A DNA stretch of 64,000 nucleotides from Akkermansia muciniphila. GTDB taxonomy: Bacteria > Verrucomicrobiota > Verrucomicrobiia > Verrucomicrobiales > Akkermansiaceae. The notes below the pieces were generated by a model. The model searched no databases. It saw only the letters and a program-made list of their open reading frames with translations, and had not been told where the DNA came from. Shown here in pieces: positions 57,221 through 64,000 of the stretch (position 1 is its first letter; the number at the start of each line of letters is the position of its first letter). Where the stretch lies: contig CAMDLP010000006.1 in the NCBI GenBank assembly GCA_945901795.1, positions 1-64,000 of the forward strand, read 5' to 3'. The position numbers and the translations under genes were made by a program.

Positions 57221-58330
57221 TCAAGAGCTGGGATCCGGCGGATCGAGGTGGAGCCAGCGGGGGCTCAGCATTTTTTCGATCACCACTCCGCGGCGTGACT
57301 GGAGGCCCTTGGGGATGTTGACGCGGATGATGATGGAGGCCCGATGTCCCGGGCTCAGTTTCAAAATCTCAAAGATGTCGCGGGAGGCTTGCTCTGATTT
57401 TCTGGCGTAACCGAAGAGGGTTTCCTCACTGTCCAGGGCGGTGAGGCGGAAGCAATTCCAGACATTCTGATCGGAGAATTCGTGACTAAAAAAAGAGTCC
57501 TGCTCGGCGCAAACCCGGAAGTCGAGGGTGATGTTCTCCGGGCGCTCGGTGACGAAGGTGTCCCATTTCATCGGCTGATAGCAGACCAGGGTTTCCCAGT
57601 CGATCCGTGGCTCGCCGGAGTCGAGGATTTCGATGAGCAGGTTGCGGGTTTCACGGTTGGCGAGTTCCACGGTCTCCATCCAGAAATTGCCGCGGCTGCC
57701 GAGGGTGACGGGCTGGAGGATCTTGGTCCAGCGAATGCTCTGCGCGGGGATCGCCTTGCCGCCGTAATAGGCGTGCATCAGGGGCGTCACCCGCTCGGGG
57801 TGGCGGACGAGGCGGGAGAGTTCGTTCACGTCGGTGGTGTTGAAAAACTTGCGGGTAGCTGCATCGATCCGGACGATGAGGTCGCCGGCCTCGCGGTCTT
57901 CCCGCGCGTCGTGTCCGACGATGGACTCGGTCGCGACTTGGATTTTCTTGGCGTGGCCATCGGCTTTTTTGACGCCGTTCAAGGACCAGATGACGGCGGC
58001 GGCGAGAAGGGTGCCGAAGATGATGAACCATCCCCAGGGGACGTTTTGACGGTAGAGCGGGTTCTTATCCCAAGCCTGCTCCACCAGGTCGGGATCCGTT
58101 CCGGCCCTGTCGATGAGTTCCTCGATGCCTGGCTGGTGAGTGCGGGATTCGACTTCGTCGCGCGTCGGAACATCGAGGCGTTGGCTCAATCGGGCCGACT
58201 CCGGCATGGCGAGGCGCACGGGTTTTTCCCGCGGTTGGCTCTCCTTGTCTCCAAGCCGGATGACGGGCGCTTGCTCTTCGGCAAGGTCATCCACCGGCTT
58301 CAGCTCCAGTTTTTTTGTCTCGCGGGCCAT
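57221..58330 (-). CDS. Single-pass membrane protein of unknown function
   Basis: 369 residues from ATG 58330 (MARETKKLELKPVDDLAEEQAP). A charged cytoplasmic N-terminus of about 115 residues is followed by one membrane helix (WGWFIIFGTLLAAAVIWSL). A C-terminal domain of about 230 residues is mixed alpha/beta with several Trp and Cys residues. No family is recognised. It lies 12 bases upstream of the membrane phosphatase-like gene on the same strand, so the two may act together at the envelope. Confidence 0.6.
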   Translation of the reverse strand: MARETKKLELKPVDDLAEEQAPVIRLGDKESQPREKPVRLAMPESARLSQRLDVPTRDEVESRTHQPGIEELIDRAGTDPDLVEQAWDKNPLYRQNVPWGWFIIFGTLLAAAVIWSLNGVKKADGHAKKIQVATESIVGHDAREDREAGDLIVRIDAATRKFFNTTDVNELSRLVRHPERVTPLMHAYYGGKAIPAQSIRWTKILQPVTLGSRGNFWMETVELANRETRNLLIEILDSGEPRIDWETLVCYQPMKWDTFVTERPENITLDFRVCAEQDSFFSHEFSDQNVWNCFRLTALDSEETLFGYARKSEQASRDIFEILKLSPGHRASIIIRVNIPKGLQSRRGVVIEKMLSPRWLHLDPPDPSS

Positions 58331-58405
58331 CTGCGGCGGAAACAAAGCTGCAAAACTCAATCGACGCAACGCTACTCTCACTCTAAATCTCCCGCGTCAC
58401 CCGCC

Positions 58406-59509
58406 ATGCCCACACCGCCGCGTATCCTCATCATCACTGCCGCCTTCGGTGAGGGGCATAACAGCGCCGCCCGCAATCTCGCCCTCGCGCTCGATGCCGC
58501 CGGCGCGGTCACCCAGGTCAGCGACCCTTGCATGCTCGGTGCCCCGCGCCTCACCGCCATGGTCAACAGCGGCTATCGCTACGTGACGACCCATTTCCCG
58601 CAGGTCTGGGCGAAAATCTACCGCTCCACCGACCGCTGCGACCTGAGCAAGCAGGACTCGCCGCCGCTGCGGATGGCCCAGTCCGCGCTGGCCGACTTGA
58701 TCGGGAAATTCCAGCCCGACGCCATCGTCAGCACTTACCCGCTCTATCCGTATTTGCTGACTCGCATCTTCGCCGGCCCCGTCGCGAGGACTCCGGTATT
58801 CGTCGTCGTCACCGATTCCATCGAGATCAACGCCGCTTGGCTGCGCGCGGAGTGCAACCGCTGGTTGGTCACCGATCCTGCCACCCGGGAAATGATGACG
58901 CGCACCGGGCTGCCTGCGGAAAAAATCATCGACACCGGTTTTCCCGTGCATCCGGCTTTTTCCAAGCTCGCGCCCGTCGAGTCCGCCGCCGCCTGCGATC
59001 CGTTCCGGATTCTCTACTTTCCCACGGCCAAGCTGCCCTTCGTCCGCCGCCACAGTCGAGCGCTGCTAGACGCGTCGCCCGCCGTCCATCTCACCATCGT
59101 CCTCGGGCGCAATTTCCGGCTGCTCTACTCCCGCGCGCGGGAAATCCAGCAAGCCTATCCGGGCCGCGTCCGCCTCATCGGCTGGACCCGCCGCGTCCCG
59201 CAACTCCTCAACCTGCACCACCTCGTCGTCGGCAAGGCCGGTGGCGCGACCGTCCATGAAGCCATCGCCGCCCGCTGCCCGATGCTCATTCACCATCTCG
59301 TGCCCGGCCAGGAGGAGGGAAATCTCCGGCTCCTTGAAATCATCGGTGCCGGCCAACTCGCCGAGACGCCCGCGGCCCTCACCCGCAGCGTCAGCGACCT
59401 CCTCGCCGACCACGCCGCCGGCTGGCGCGTCATGAAAAATGCCCTCGCCCGCCATGGCCGCAACGCCGGTGCCATCACCGCCGCCAGATTCATCCTCGAT
59501 CAGATTTGA
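58406..59509 (+). CDS. MGDG-synthase/MurG-like GT28-family glycosyltransferase
   Basis: 367 residues from ATG 58406; a longer frame to 57482 is a shadow of the opposite gene. The N-terminal domain opens ILIITAAFGEGHNSAARNLALAL, as in MGDG synthase and UgtP. The C-terminal domain has VVGKAGGATVHEAIAARCPMLIHHLVPGQEEGN, the nucleotide-sugar site. Relatives transfer Glc or Gal to diacylglycerol to make glycolipids, or GlcNAc to lipid I. The lipid role is inferred. The HAD gene follows after 9 bases. Confidence 0.85.
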   Translation: MPTPPRILIITAAFGEGHNSAARNLALALDAAGAVTQVSDPCMLGAPRLTAMVNSGYRYVTTHFPQVWAKIYRSTDRCDLSKQDSPPLRMAQSALADLIGKFQPDAIVSTYPLYPYLLTRIFAGPVARTPVFVVVTDSIEINAAWLRAECNRWLVTDPATREMMTRTGLPAEKIIDTGFPVHPAFSKLAPVESAAACDPFRILYFPTAKLPFVRRHSRALLDASPAVHLTIVLGRNFRLLYSRAREIQQAYPGRVRLIGWTRRVPQLLNLHHLVVGKAGGATVHEAIAARCPMLIHHLVPGQEEGNLRLLEIIGAGQLAETPAALTRSVSDLLADHAAGWRVMKNALARHGRNAGAITAARFILDQI

Positions 59510-59518
59510 AATTCCACC

Positions 59519-60121
59519 ATGACCTTCCTCTTCGACATCGGCCGCGTCCTTCTCGACTTTAATTTCGAGGCATCCCTCTCCCGCCTGTTTACGGACGGCG
59601 ACTCTAACCACGCCGGGCGGATGGAGCGGATGTTGGATCGCAAGGACGAGTTCGAAGCCGGCCGGATCGAGGTGGAAACCTACATCGCCTGGGCCATCGA
59701 GGTGATAGGGAGCCACGTCACGCCCGCCGAATTCCGCGACGCCTGGCAGCAGATCTTCACCCCCAACGAGCCGATGTGGGCCTGCGTCCGCAAGCTCGCC
59801 GCCGATGGTCACCACCTCATCCTCTTCTCCAACACCAACGGGATTCACTGTCCTTGGGTGTTTGAGGAATTCCCCGAGTTCGATCTGTTCGCCGCAGGCG
59901 TGCTCTCCTTCGAGACCGGCTTCATCAAGCCGGAGCCCGAAATCTATCATTACGCCATCGACGAGCACCAGCTCGTCCCCGCGGACACCCTCTACATCGA
60001 CGACCTCCCGCAAAACATCGCCACCGGCCGCGAGCTCGGTTTCCGCTGCTGGCAATACGACCTCAACGACCACGCCTCCTTCGAGGCCTGGCTCGCTGAA
60101 AATCTAAAATTCAAAATCTAA
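59519..60121 (+). CDS. HAD-superfamily hydrolase (subfamily IA)
   Basis: A 200-residue phosphatase-like protein. Motif I is FLFDIGRVLLDF, with the first Asp present and Gly at the second position as in the YihX-like group. Motif II is LILFSNTN, motif III lysine lies in GFIKPEPEIYHYA, and motif IV is YIDDLPQN. The substrate is unknown, with a sugar phosphate likely. It follows the glycosyltransferase by 9 bases and precedes thiG by 18 bases, where a 14-bp tandem repeat covers its end. Confidence 0.88.
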   Translation: MTFLFDIGRVLLDFNFEASLSRLFTDGDSNHAGRMERMLDRKDEFEAGRIEVETYIAWAIEVIGSHVTPAEFRDAWQQIFTPNEPMWACVRKLAADGHHLILFSNTNGIHCPWVFEEFPEFDLFAAGVLSFETGFIKPEPEIYHYAIDEHQLVPADTLYIDDLPQNIATGRELGFRCWQYDLNDHASFEAWLAENLKFKI

Positions 60122-60133
60122 AATTCAAAATCT
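60099..60133. repeat. AT-rich 14-bp tandem repeat at the HAD-thiG boundary
   Basis: The unit aaaatctaaaattc occurs twice (60099-60112 and 60113-60126), followed by a partial third copy. It covers the last codons of the HAD gene (LKFKI) and the thiG leader, and contrasts sharply with the GC-rich surroundings. Confidence 0.8.
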
Positions 60134-60139
60134 CTTCCC

Positions 60140-60916
60140 ATGTCCACCCTCACCATCGCCGGCCGCGAATTCAACTCCCGCCTGTTCCTCGGCACCGGCA
60201 AGTTTCCCTCCAATGAATCCATGCGCGACGCCCTCGCCGCCAGTGGCACCCAGATCGTCACCGTCGCCCTCCGCCGCGCCGATCTCACAGGCAAGCGCGA
60301 CCCCTACGCCAACATCCTCGAATTCATCGACTCCGAAAAATATCTGCTGCTCCCTAACACCAGTGGTGCCATGAACGCCGAGGAAGCCGTCCGCCTCGCC
60401 CGCCTCGCCGCCGCCGCCGGACTGCCCAAGTGGGTCAAACTCGAAATCCACCCGGATCCCACCTACCTCCTCCCCGACCCGATAGAAACCCTCAAGGCTG
60501 CGGAAATCCTCGTCAAGGAAGGCTTCACCGTCCTGCCCTACATCAACGCCGACCCCGTCCTTGCCAAGCGCCTGCAGGAAGTCGGCACCGCCACCGTCAT
60601 GCCGTTAGGCGCGCCCATCGGCTCCAACCGCGGCGTCGTCACCCGCGACCAGATTCGCATCATCATCGAGCAAGCCATCGTCCCGGTCATCGTCGATGCC
60701 GGGCTCGGCGCGCCCAGCCACGCCGCCGAGGCCATGGAGCTCGGCGCCGATGCCGTGCTCATCAACACCGCCATCGCCATCGCCAGCGACCCGGTGCGGA
60801 TGGCCGTCGCCTTCAAGCAAGCCGTCCAAGCCGGCCGCGAAGCCTACGAACTCGGCCTGCCCGAGCCGTCCGAACACGCCCACGCCACCAGCCCGCTGAC
60901 CGGATTTCTCGGATAG
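60140..60916 (+). CDS. thiG: Thiazole synthase ThiG
   Basis: 258 residues. The start [14 protein letters not shown] and ALRRADL are typical. The Schiff-base lysine is K100 in KWVKLEI, and [13 protein letters not shown] and [31 protein letters not shown] are the phosphate and substrate regions. It condenses DXP, glycine-derived imine and ThiS-thiocarboxylate to the thiazole of thiamine. No thiS, thiH/O or thiC gene, and no TPP riboswitch, is seen nearby, so it stands apart from a thi operon. Confidence 0.95.
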   Translation: MSTLTIAGREFNSRLFLGTGKFPSNESMRDALAASGTQIVTVALRRADLTGKRDPYANILEFIDSEKYLLLPNTSGAMNAEEAVRLARLAAAAGLPKWVKLEIHPDPTYLLPDPIETLKAAEILVKEGFTVLPYINADPVLAKRLQEVGTATVMPLGAPIGSNRGVVTRDQIRIIIEQAIVPVIVDAGLGAPSHAAEAMELGADAVLINTAIAIASDPVRMAVAFKQAVQAGREAYELGLPEPSEHAHATSPLTGFLG

Positions 60917-61198
60917 GTGGAAAGAAAGCGTGCCCCGGTTGTTTTAGCTTGGAGCTGAGCCACCGCTTCCTACTGAGGCAGGCGGAACACATTCCTGCCG
61001 CATCTTCCCGGCCTTTCTGATGAAGCCGTCGCCGCGGCGGAAACCAGCCCTTATTTGATTGACTCGTTATGAGGTGCCAATCGCTTTCGAAATTAAGTTG
61101 ATGAACTACTGAAATTCAATACGGGTGGCGGTCACTGCGTTTGCAGCCTCTTCATTGGCGAACGGCAATTACGCCCCTTCACCAATGACAATGGCACG
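60917..61198. other. Short region after thiG without a recognised gene
   Basis: These 282 bases hold no frame with family-like text except the last part, which is the in-frame extension of the SHD1-like remnant (CVCSLFIGERQLRPF). Nothing else stands out. Confidence 0.4.
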
Positions 61199-61654
61199 GT
61201 GATTCAAGCGGGATTGGTTTCACACAACGGCGAAAAAGTGAAACTCAAACGTGCCGACGGCAAGGAGTTCGAAGTCATCCCGTCGATTTTCAGCGATGAC
61301 GACGAGGCCTACATCAAAAAATGGATGGCCAACAATCCTGCGATCAAGAATTACAAGCTCAGGGTGGGCACTGCAAAAAAGAAAATCGAAGGCAAATCCG
61401 CTCAGAATGCGGAATTGGGCTTCAACCGCACGCTTGAGGTCACGAGCACGCCGGTGCAGATCGAATTAGTCCATTATGACTACGCCGGCCGTTATAAGGA
61501 CGAGCTCAAGGGATGTCTGGTTCGGATCGTAGATCAAGATGACAAAGTCGTTCTCGACTGGGTTTCCCCCGAGGTCTCGATGAAAGGAAAGGACTGGCTG
61601 AATACCAATCCCGCGCCTACTGGTGGCACTACCAGTCCCGCAGTCATTCGCTAG
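61199..61654 (+). pseudogene. SHD1-like (SLA1 homology) domain protein, 5' truncated
   Basis: A 151-residue frame from an internal GTG-type start. The text FTNDNGTVIQAGLVSHNG, KLKRADGKEFEVIPSIFSDDD and EAYIKKW matches the SHD1-like pattern common in Planctomycetes and Verrucomicrobia. Its conserved start (RQLRPFTND) lies upstream of the start codon, and no ATG or signal peptide is open in frame before a stop near 61090. The gene has therefore probably lost its N-terminus. A second beta domain (HYDYAGRYKDELKGCLVRIVD) is intact. Confidence 0.5.
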
Positions 61655-61736
61655 CTGCCTTGTCACTGCCGGGATCTTCCGGATAGATGGATAGGGAAGG
61701 TGGAATGTGTCCCGGCAGTCTCAGCCGGGAGCCCCA

Positions 61737-62378
61737 TCACCGCTGACGGCGGCGGCGCAGCAAGAGCAAGCCGGAAAGAGCCGCCAAGCCGGCCGACGCG
61801 GGCTCCGGCACGACATTCCACGTCACGACATCCTGACGGCCGTCATTTCTCAGATAGGTCAGGCTCACCGGGGTGTAATTCTTGACGTTCGCCAGATACT
61901 GGTTGGCGAGGAATGCCGTGCCTTCACTGGCAGGTTCGATGATTCTGATAGTTCCGTCGAAGAGCGACGCGCTCAAAAGCGCTTCCGTGGTCACTTCCCA
62001 GATCGCCCACTGCACCGCAGCGGCGTCCTGATCCGAACCCGAAGACGTGAGATAGCCACCCACCAGGCGGGCGATCGTATCCGAGTTCGCCAGCGAAAGT
62101 GGGCTTTGAATCTGATAGGTCAGCGTTTCGCCGTAGCTGATGTCCTGCAACGGCTCCACGCAAAACGCGCTGAAGTCCGTATCAGTTGCCACGTCGGTGT
62201 AGTTCATCACTCCAGCGGGATAGTCGTAAACAAAGCCGCCGTCGTTCCAAGTTCCCTGGAGAGTCAGGCCCGGACTGATTCCGTTTAAAGTTGCCGTCAG
62301 ATTCTGTCCTTGAGCTTTCACTGCCGAAAACGCGGCGGTGGCAGCTACGGCACAAATCAATAATTTCGTGGTATTCAT
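61737..62378 (-). CDS. PEP-CTERM sorting-domain protein
   Basis: 213 residues from ATG 62378 (MNTTKLLICAVAATAAFSAVKA, signal peptide). The mature part is a beta-rich exported domain with Asn, Thr and Gly-rich text. The end is a typical PEP-CTERM tail: VPEPASAGLAALSGLLLLRRRRQR, with a PEP motif, a hydrophobic helix and an arginine cluster. Such proteins are processed by an exosortase and sorted to the surface, often with extracellular polysaccharide. The long divergent leader upstream carries stacked hairpins. Confidence 0.88.
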   Translation of the reverse strand: MNTTKLLICAVAATAAFSAVKAQGQNLTATLNGISPGLTLQGTWNDGGFVYDYPAGVMNYTDVATDTDFSAFCVEPLQDISYGETLTYQIQSPLSLANSDTIARLVGGYLTSSGSDQDAAAVQWAIWEVTTEALLSASLFDGTIRIIEPASEGTAFLANQYLANVKNYTPVSLTYLRNDGRQDVVTWNVVPEPASAGLAALSGLLLLRRRRQR

Positions 62379-62791
62379 GGGGGGGGGCGAAGAAGTAGCA
62401 AGCCCTCCCCGTGCGATCAAGAAATCTGAAAGATCATAATTCCGCAGTTTTAGACACCGAAGCAAACCACAAATCATCAATGAGTTGCGACGAAAATAAG
62501 ATTAAATGATCGAGATTTATAATGCTTCCAAGAAATAAGCGATCATTAACGAGAATGCCAAACCCGCAAACGGGCCGACGCTGAATCTGAGCATTGGGGA
62601 TGAAAGCCAAGGGGGGCAACGCACCCGGGTTTTTCCTGAACTGGAAAAACCGGCTGGCTGGCTCCGGAGGGGGAGGACCCGGAGCCTGCCAGCCTGATTT
62701 TGCTGTCATTTGTCACGACAGCGAAATAGTCATACCCCGCCTGTGCGATCCGGCCCATTACGTGATCGCGGGGTAATTTCGCTCACCCTTC
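62379..62791. other. Divergent intergenic region with three stacked hairpins
   Basis: No gene is seen between the PEP-CTERM start and rsmB. Three strong hairpins lie in a row. At 62628-62651 the arms GGTTTTTCC / GGAAAAACC have a 6-base loop. At 62652-62694 the 16-base arms have one mismatch. At 62702-62722 the arms are GCTGTC / GACAGC. The 62379-62570 part is AT-rich and probably holds the PEP-CTERM promoter. The hairpins could be in the 5' UTR of either gene or form a separate RNA. Confidence 0.5.
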
Positions 62792-64000
62792 ATGTCCGCC
62801 AAAAACTTCCACGTCCGCCAAGCCGCCGTCTCAGCCCTCCGCGCTTGGGCCAAAGGCCATGACTACGCCGAAACCTTGATTGAGCGCCACGCCCAGCGCC
62901 GCAAACTTTCCTCCGCGGATCGCGGGTTACTCCAGGCGATTCTCTTCGGAGTGCTGCGCCACCGCCGCTTGCTCGACCACTGGATCGGTAAACTCCGCGA
63001 TGGTAAGGTGGATGCGGAAACCCGCGACATCCTGCGCGTCGGGCTGTGCCAGTTGCTCATCCTCAATCTCCCCGACCACGCCGCCGTCAATGAAACCGTC
63101 GAAGCCGGAAAAGCCAGCGTCCGCAGCCTGATCAACGCCGTGCTCCGCCGCGCCACCGTCGCCCGCAAGCCGTTGCTCGACGAGGTTTCCGACCTTCCCC
63201 AACCGGTCGCCCATTCGCACCCCGACTGGCTTTACAACCGCTGGCGCGCCGCGTTCGGCACCCGCAACGCAATTTCCCTGATGGAATGGGACAACCTGCC
63301 GGCGGTAAATTATTTCCGCGTCAATCCGCTCGTCCCCGCGCCGGAGTCCCTGCCCGGAACGCCGGTGGAAAACGCGCCGGGCTTCTATCAAATCGACGGC
63401 TCGCTGCCAAGTAGCTTACTCGCGTCCGGGGCGGTTTACATCCAGGACCTCGCCACGCGCCACTCGGTCGAACTGCTCGATCCGCAGCCCGGCGAGCGCA
63501 TCCTCGACGCCTGTGCCGCGCCCGGCGGCAAGGCCTTCCTCATCGCCGCCGCGCTCGGTTCCGCCGAGAATCTGGTCTGCACCGATTCCAACGAAAAACG
63601 CCTGCCGCGGCTTGAGGAAAACCTCGAACGTCTCCACGCCGGCAAGGCCACCATCGCCGTCCACGACTGGACCCGGCCCGCTCCTGAAAAATGGCATCAC
63701 AGCTTCGACGGCATCCTGCTCGACGTTCCCTGCTCGAACACCGGTGTGATCCGCCGCCGCGTCGACGTCCGCTGGCGTTTGCAAGCACCCGATATTGAGA
63801 AAATCTCCATCACCCAGCGCAAGATCCTCGAAAACGCCCTCGCCTGCCTCAAGCCCGGCGGCCGCATCGTCTATTCCACCTGCTCGATTGAGCGCGATGA
63901 AAACCTCGGCCTGGTCGAAGCCTTCCTCACCGACCACCCGGAGTTAGAACTCCGCGGAACCCGTGAGGCGCTGCCCTTCCGCGACCACACCGACGGAGCC
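62792..64000 (+). CDS. rsmB: 16S rRNA m5C967 methyltransferase RsmB, 3' end outside window
   Basis: The frame opens at ATG 62792 and stays open to the window edge, giving 403 residues of an expected 430 or so. An N-terminal NusB-like helical domain (RQAAVSALRAWAKGHDYAETL) precedes the RsmB methyltransferase domain. SAM-binding motif I is ILDACAAPGGKAFLIAAAL. The catalytic-cysteine motifs are LLDVPCSNTGVIRRR (motif IV) and YSTCSIERDEN (motif VI). It methylates C967 of 16S rRNA. Confidence 0.93.
   Translation, partial: MSAKNFHVRQAAVSALRAWAKGHDYAETLIERHAQRRKLSSADRGLLQAILFGVLRHRRLLDHWIGKLRDGKVDAETRDILRVGLCQLLILNLPDHAAVNETVEAGKASVRSLINAVLRRATVARKPLLDEVSDLPQPVAHSHPDWLYNRWRAAFGTRNAISLMEWDNLPAVNYFRVNPLVPAPESLPGTPVENAPGFYQIDGSLPSSLLASGAVYIQDLATRHSVELLDPQPGERILDACAAPGGKAFLIAAALGSAENLVCTDSNEKRLPRLEENLERLHAGKATIAVHDWTRPAPEKWHHSFDGILLDVPCSNTGVIRRRVDVRWRLQAPDIEKISITQRKILENALACLKPGGRIVYSTCSIERDENLGLVEAFLTDHPELELRGTREALPFRDHTDGA

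Noticed and set aside
60917-61198. Search for a TPP riboswitch or thi operon near thiG
   Set aside because: No CUGAGA/THI-box text is found before thiG and no other thiamine gene follows.
62540-62640. Resemblance to a c-di-GMP-I (GEMM) riboswitch (ccaaacccgcaaacggg...)
   Set aside because: The GCAAACC and GGGACGCAAAGCC cores are not both present and the spacing does not fit on either strand.

Overview
The window reads as a GC-rich chromosome segment of a member of the Verrucomicrobiota, most likely near Luteolibacter or Haloferula in the Verrucomicrobiales. This is inferred from gene content, not from a marker gene. The content is a PEP-CTERM exported protein, ThuA and membrane-sulfatase-like proteins, several sugar-isomerase TIM barrels, a CbiX plus DR2241-type pair, a DUF6941-like protein, and hairpin repeats with a GAGAC loop. 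Both edges cut genes: a thioredoxin-like protein on the left and rsmB on the right.

Layout. 1-4 kb: thioredoxin-like protein, a broken FAD oxidoreductase, KhpA, OppD-type ATPase, fdhD and a broken deoB. 3.7-10 kb: monomeric isocitrate dehydrogenase, a 700-bp non-coding divergent region with repeated DnaA-box-like words, a DUF6941-like protein and a P2-type ATPase. 10-14 kb: a protein with primase-polymerase-like motifs, coupled to a TIM barrel of the endonuclease IV/sugar isomerase type, then xseA. 14-22 kb: ThuA protein and a methyltransferase remnant meeting at a probable deletion joint, aroB, a cupin, the FdhD-dependent molybdopterin oxidoreductase and recQ. 22-31 kb: amidase and YkgJ, then a long minus-strand series (acyltransferase, glycerate kinase, Tex, CorA, Nramp-like, 2-hydroxyacid dehydrogenase, lipoprotein hydrolase). 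33-43 kb: remnants of an Rhs-like secreted protein, a Prc protease, a TIM barrel, an ABC exporter with an eroded ATPase domain, a large glycosidase and an alpha-fucosidase scrap. 43-48 kb: deoC with a full and a half aldehyde dehydrogenase, MscL, and a DR2241-type Fe-S protein with CbiX. 48-58 kb: glycosyltransferase-HAD fusion, GNAT, M16 peptidase, tRNA-Leu, a membrane alkaline-phosphatase-superfamily protein and a Verrucomicrobia-like membrane protein. 58-64 kb: MGDG-synthase-like glycosyltransferase, HAD phosphatase, thiG, a decayed SHD1-like protein, a PEP-CTERM protein and rsmB.

How the genes work together. FdhD (2950-3726) should sulfurate the molybdenum cofactor of the FdhF/YdeP-type enzyme at 17041-19350. 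DeoC plus the aldehyde dehydrogenases form a deoxyribose-phosphate to acetate route; deoB, which would feed it, is broken here. CorA and the Nramp-like protein look like one metal-uptake unit. RecQ, XseA, the primase-like protein and RsmB serve DNA and RNA maintenance.

The strongest unusual signals are four. (1) A family of paired hairpins with a fixed 26-bp spacing lies between genes, and related hairpins lie inside three coding frames. (2) An ABC exporter has lost every ATPase motif except the signature. (3) A stand-alone protein carries primase-polymerase-like motifs. (4) An unusually high number of gene remnants shows sharp joints, which could mean recent deletions or assembly errors.
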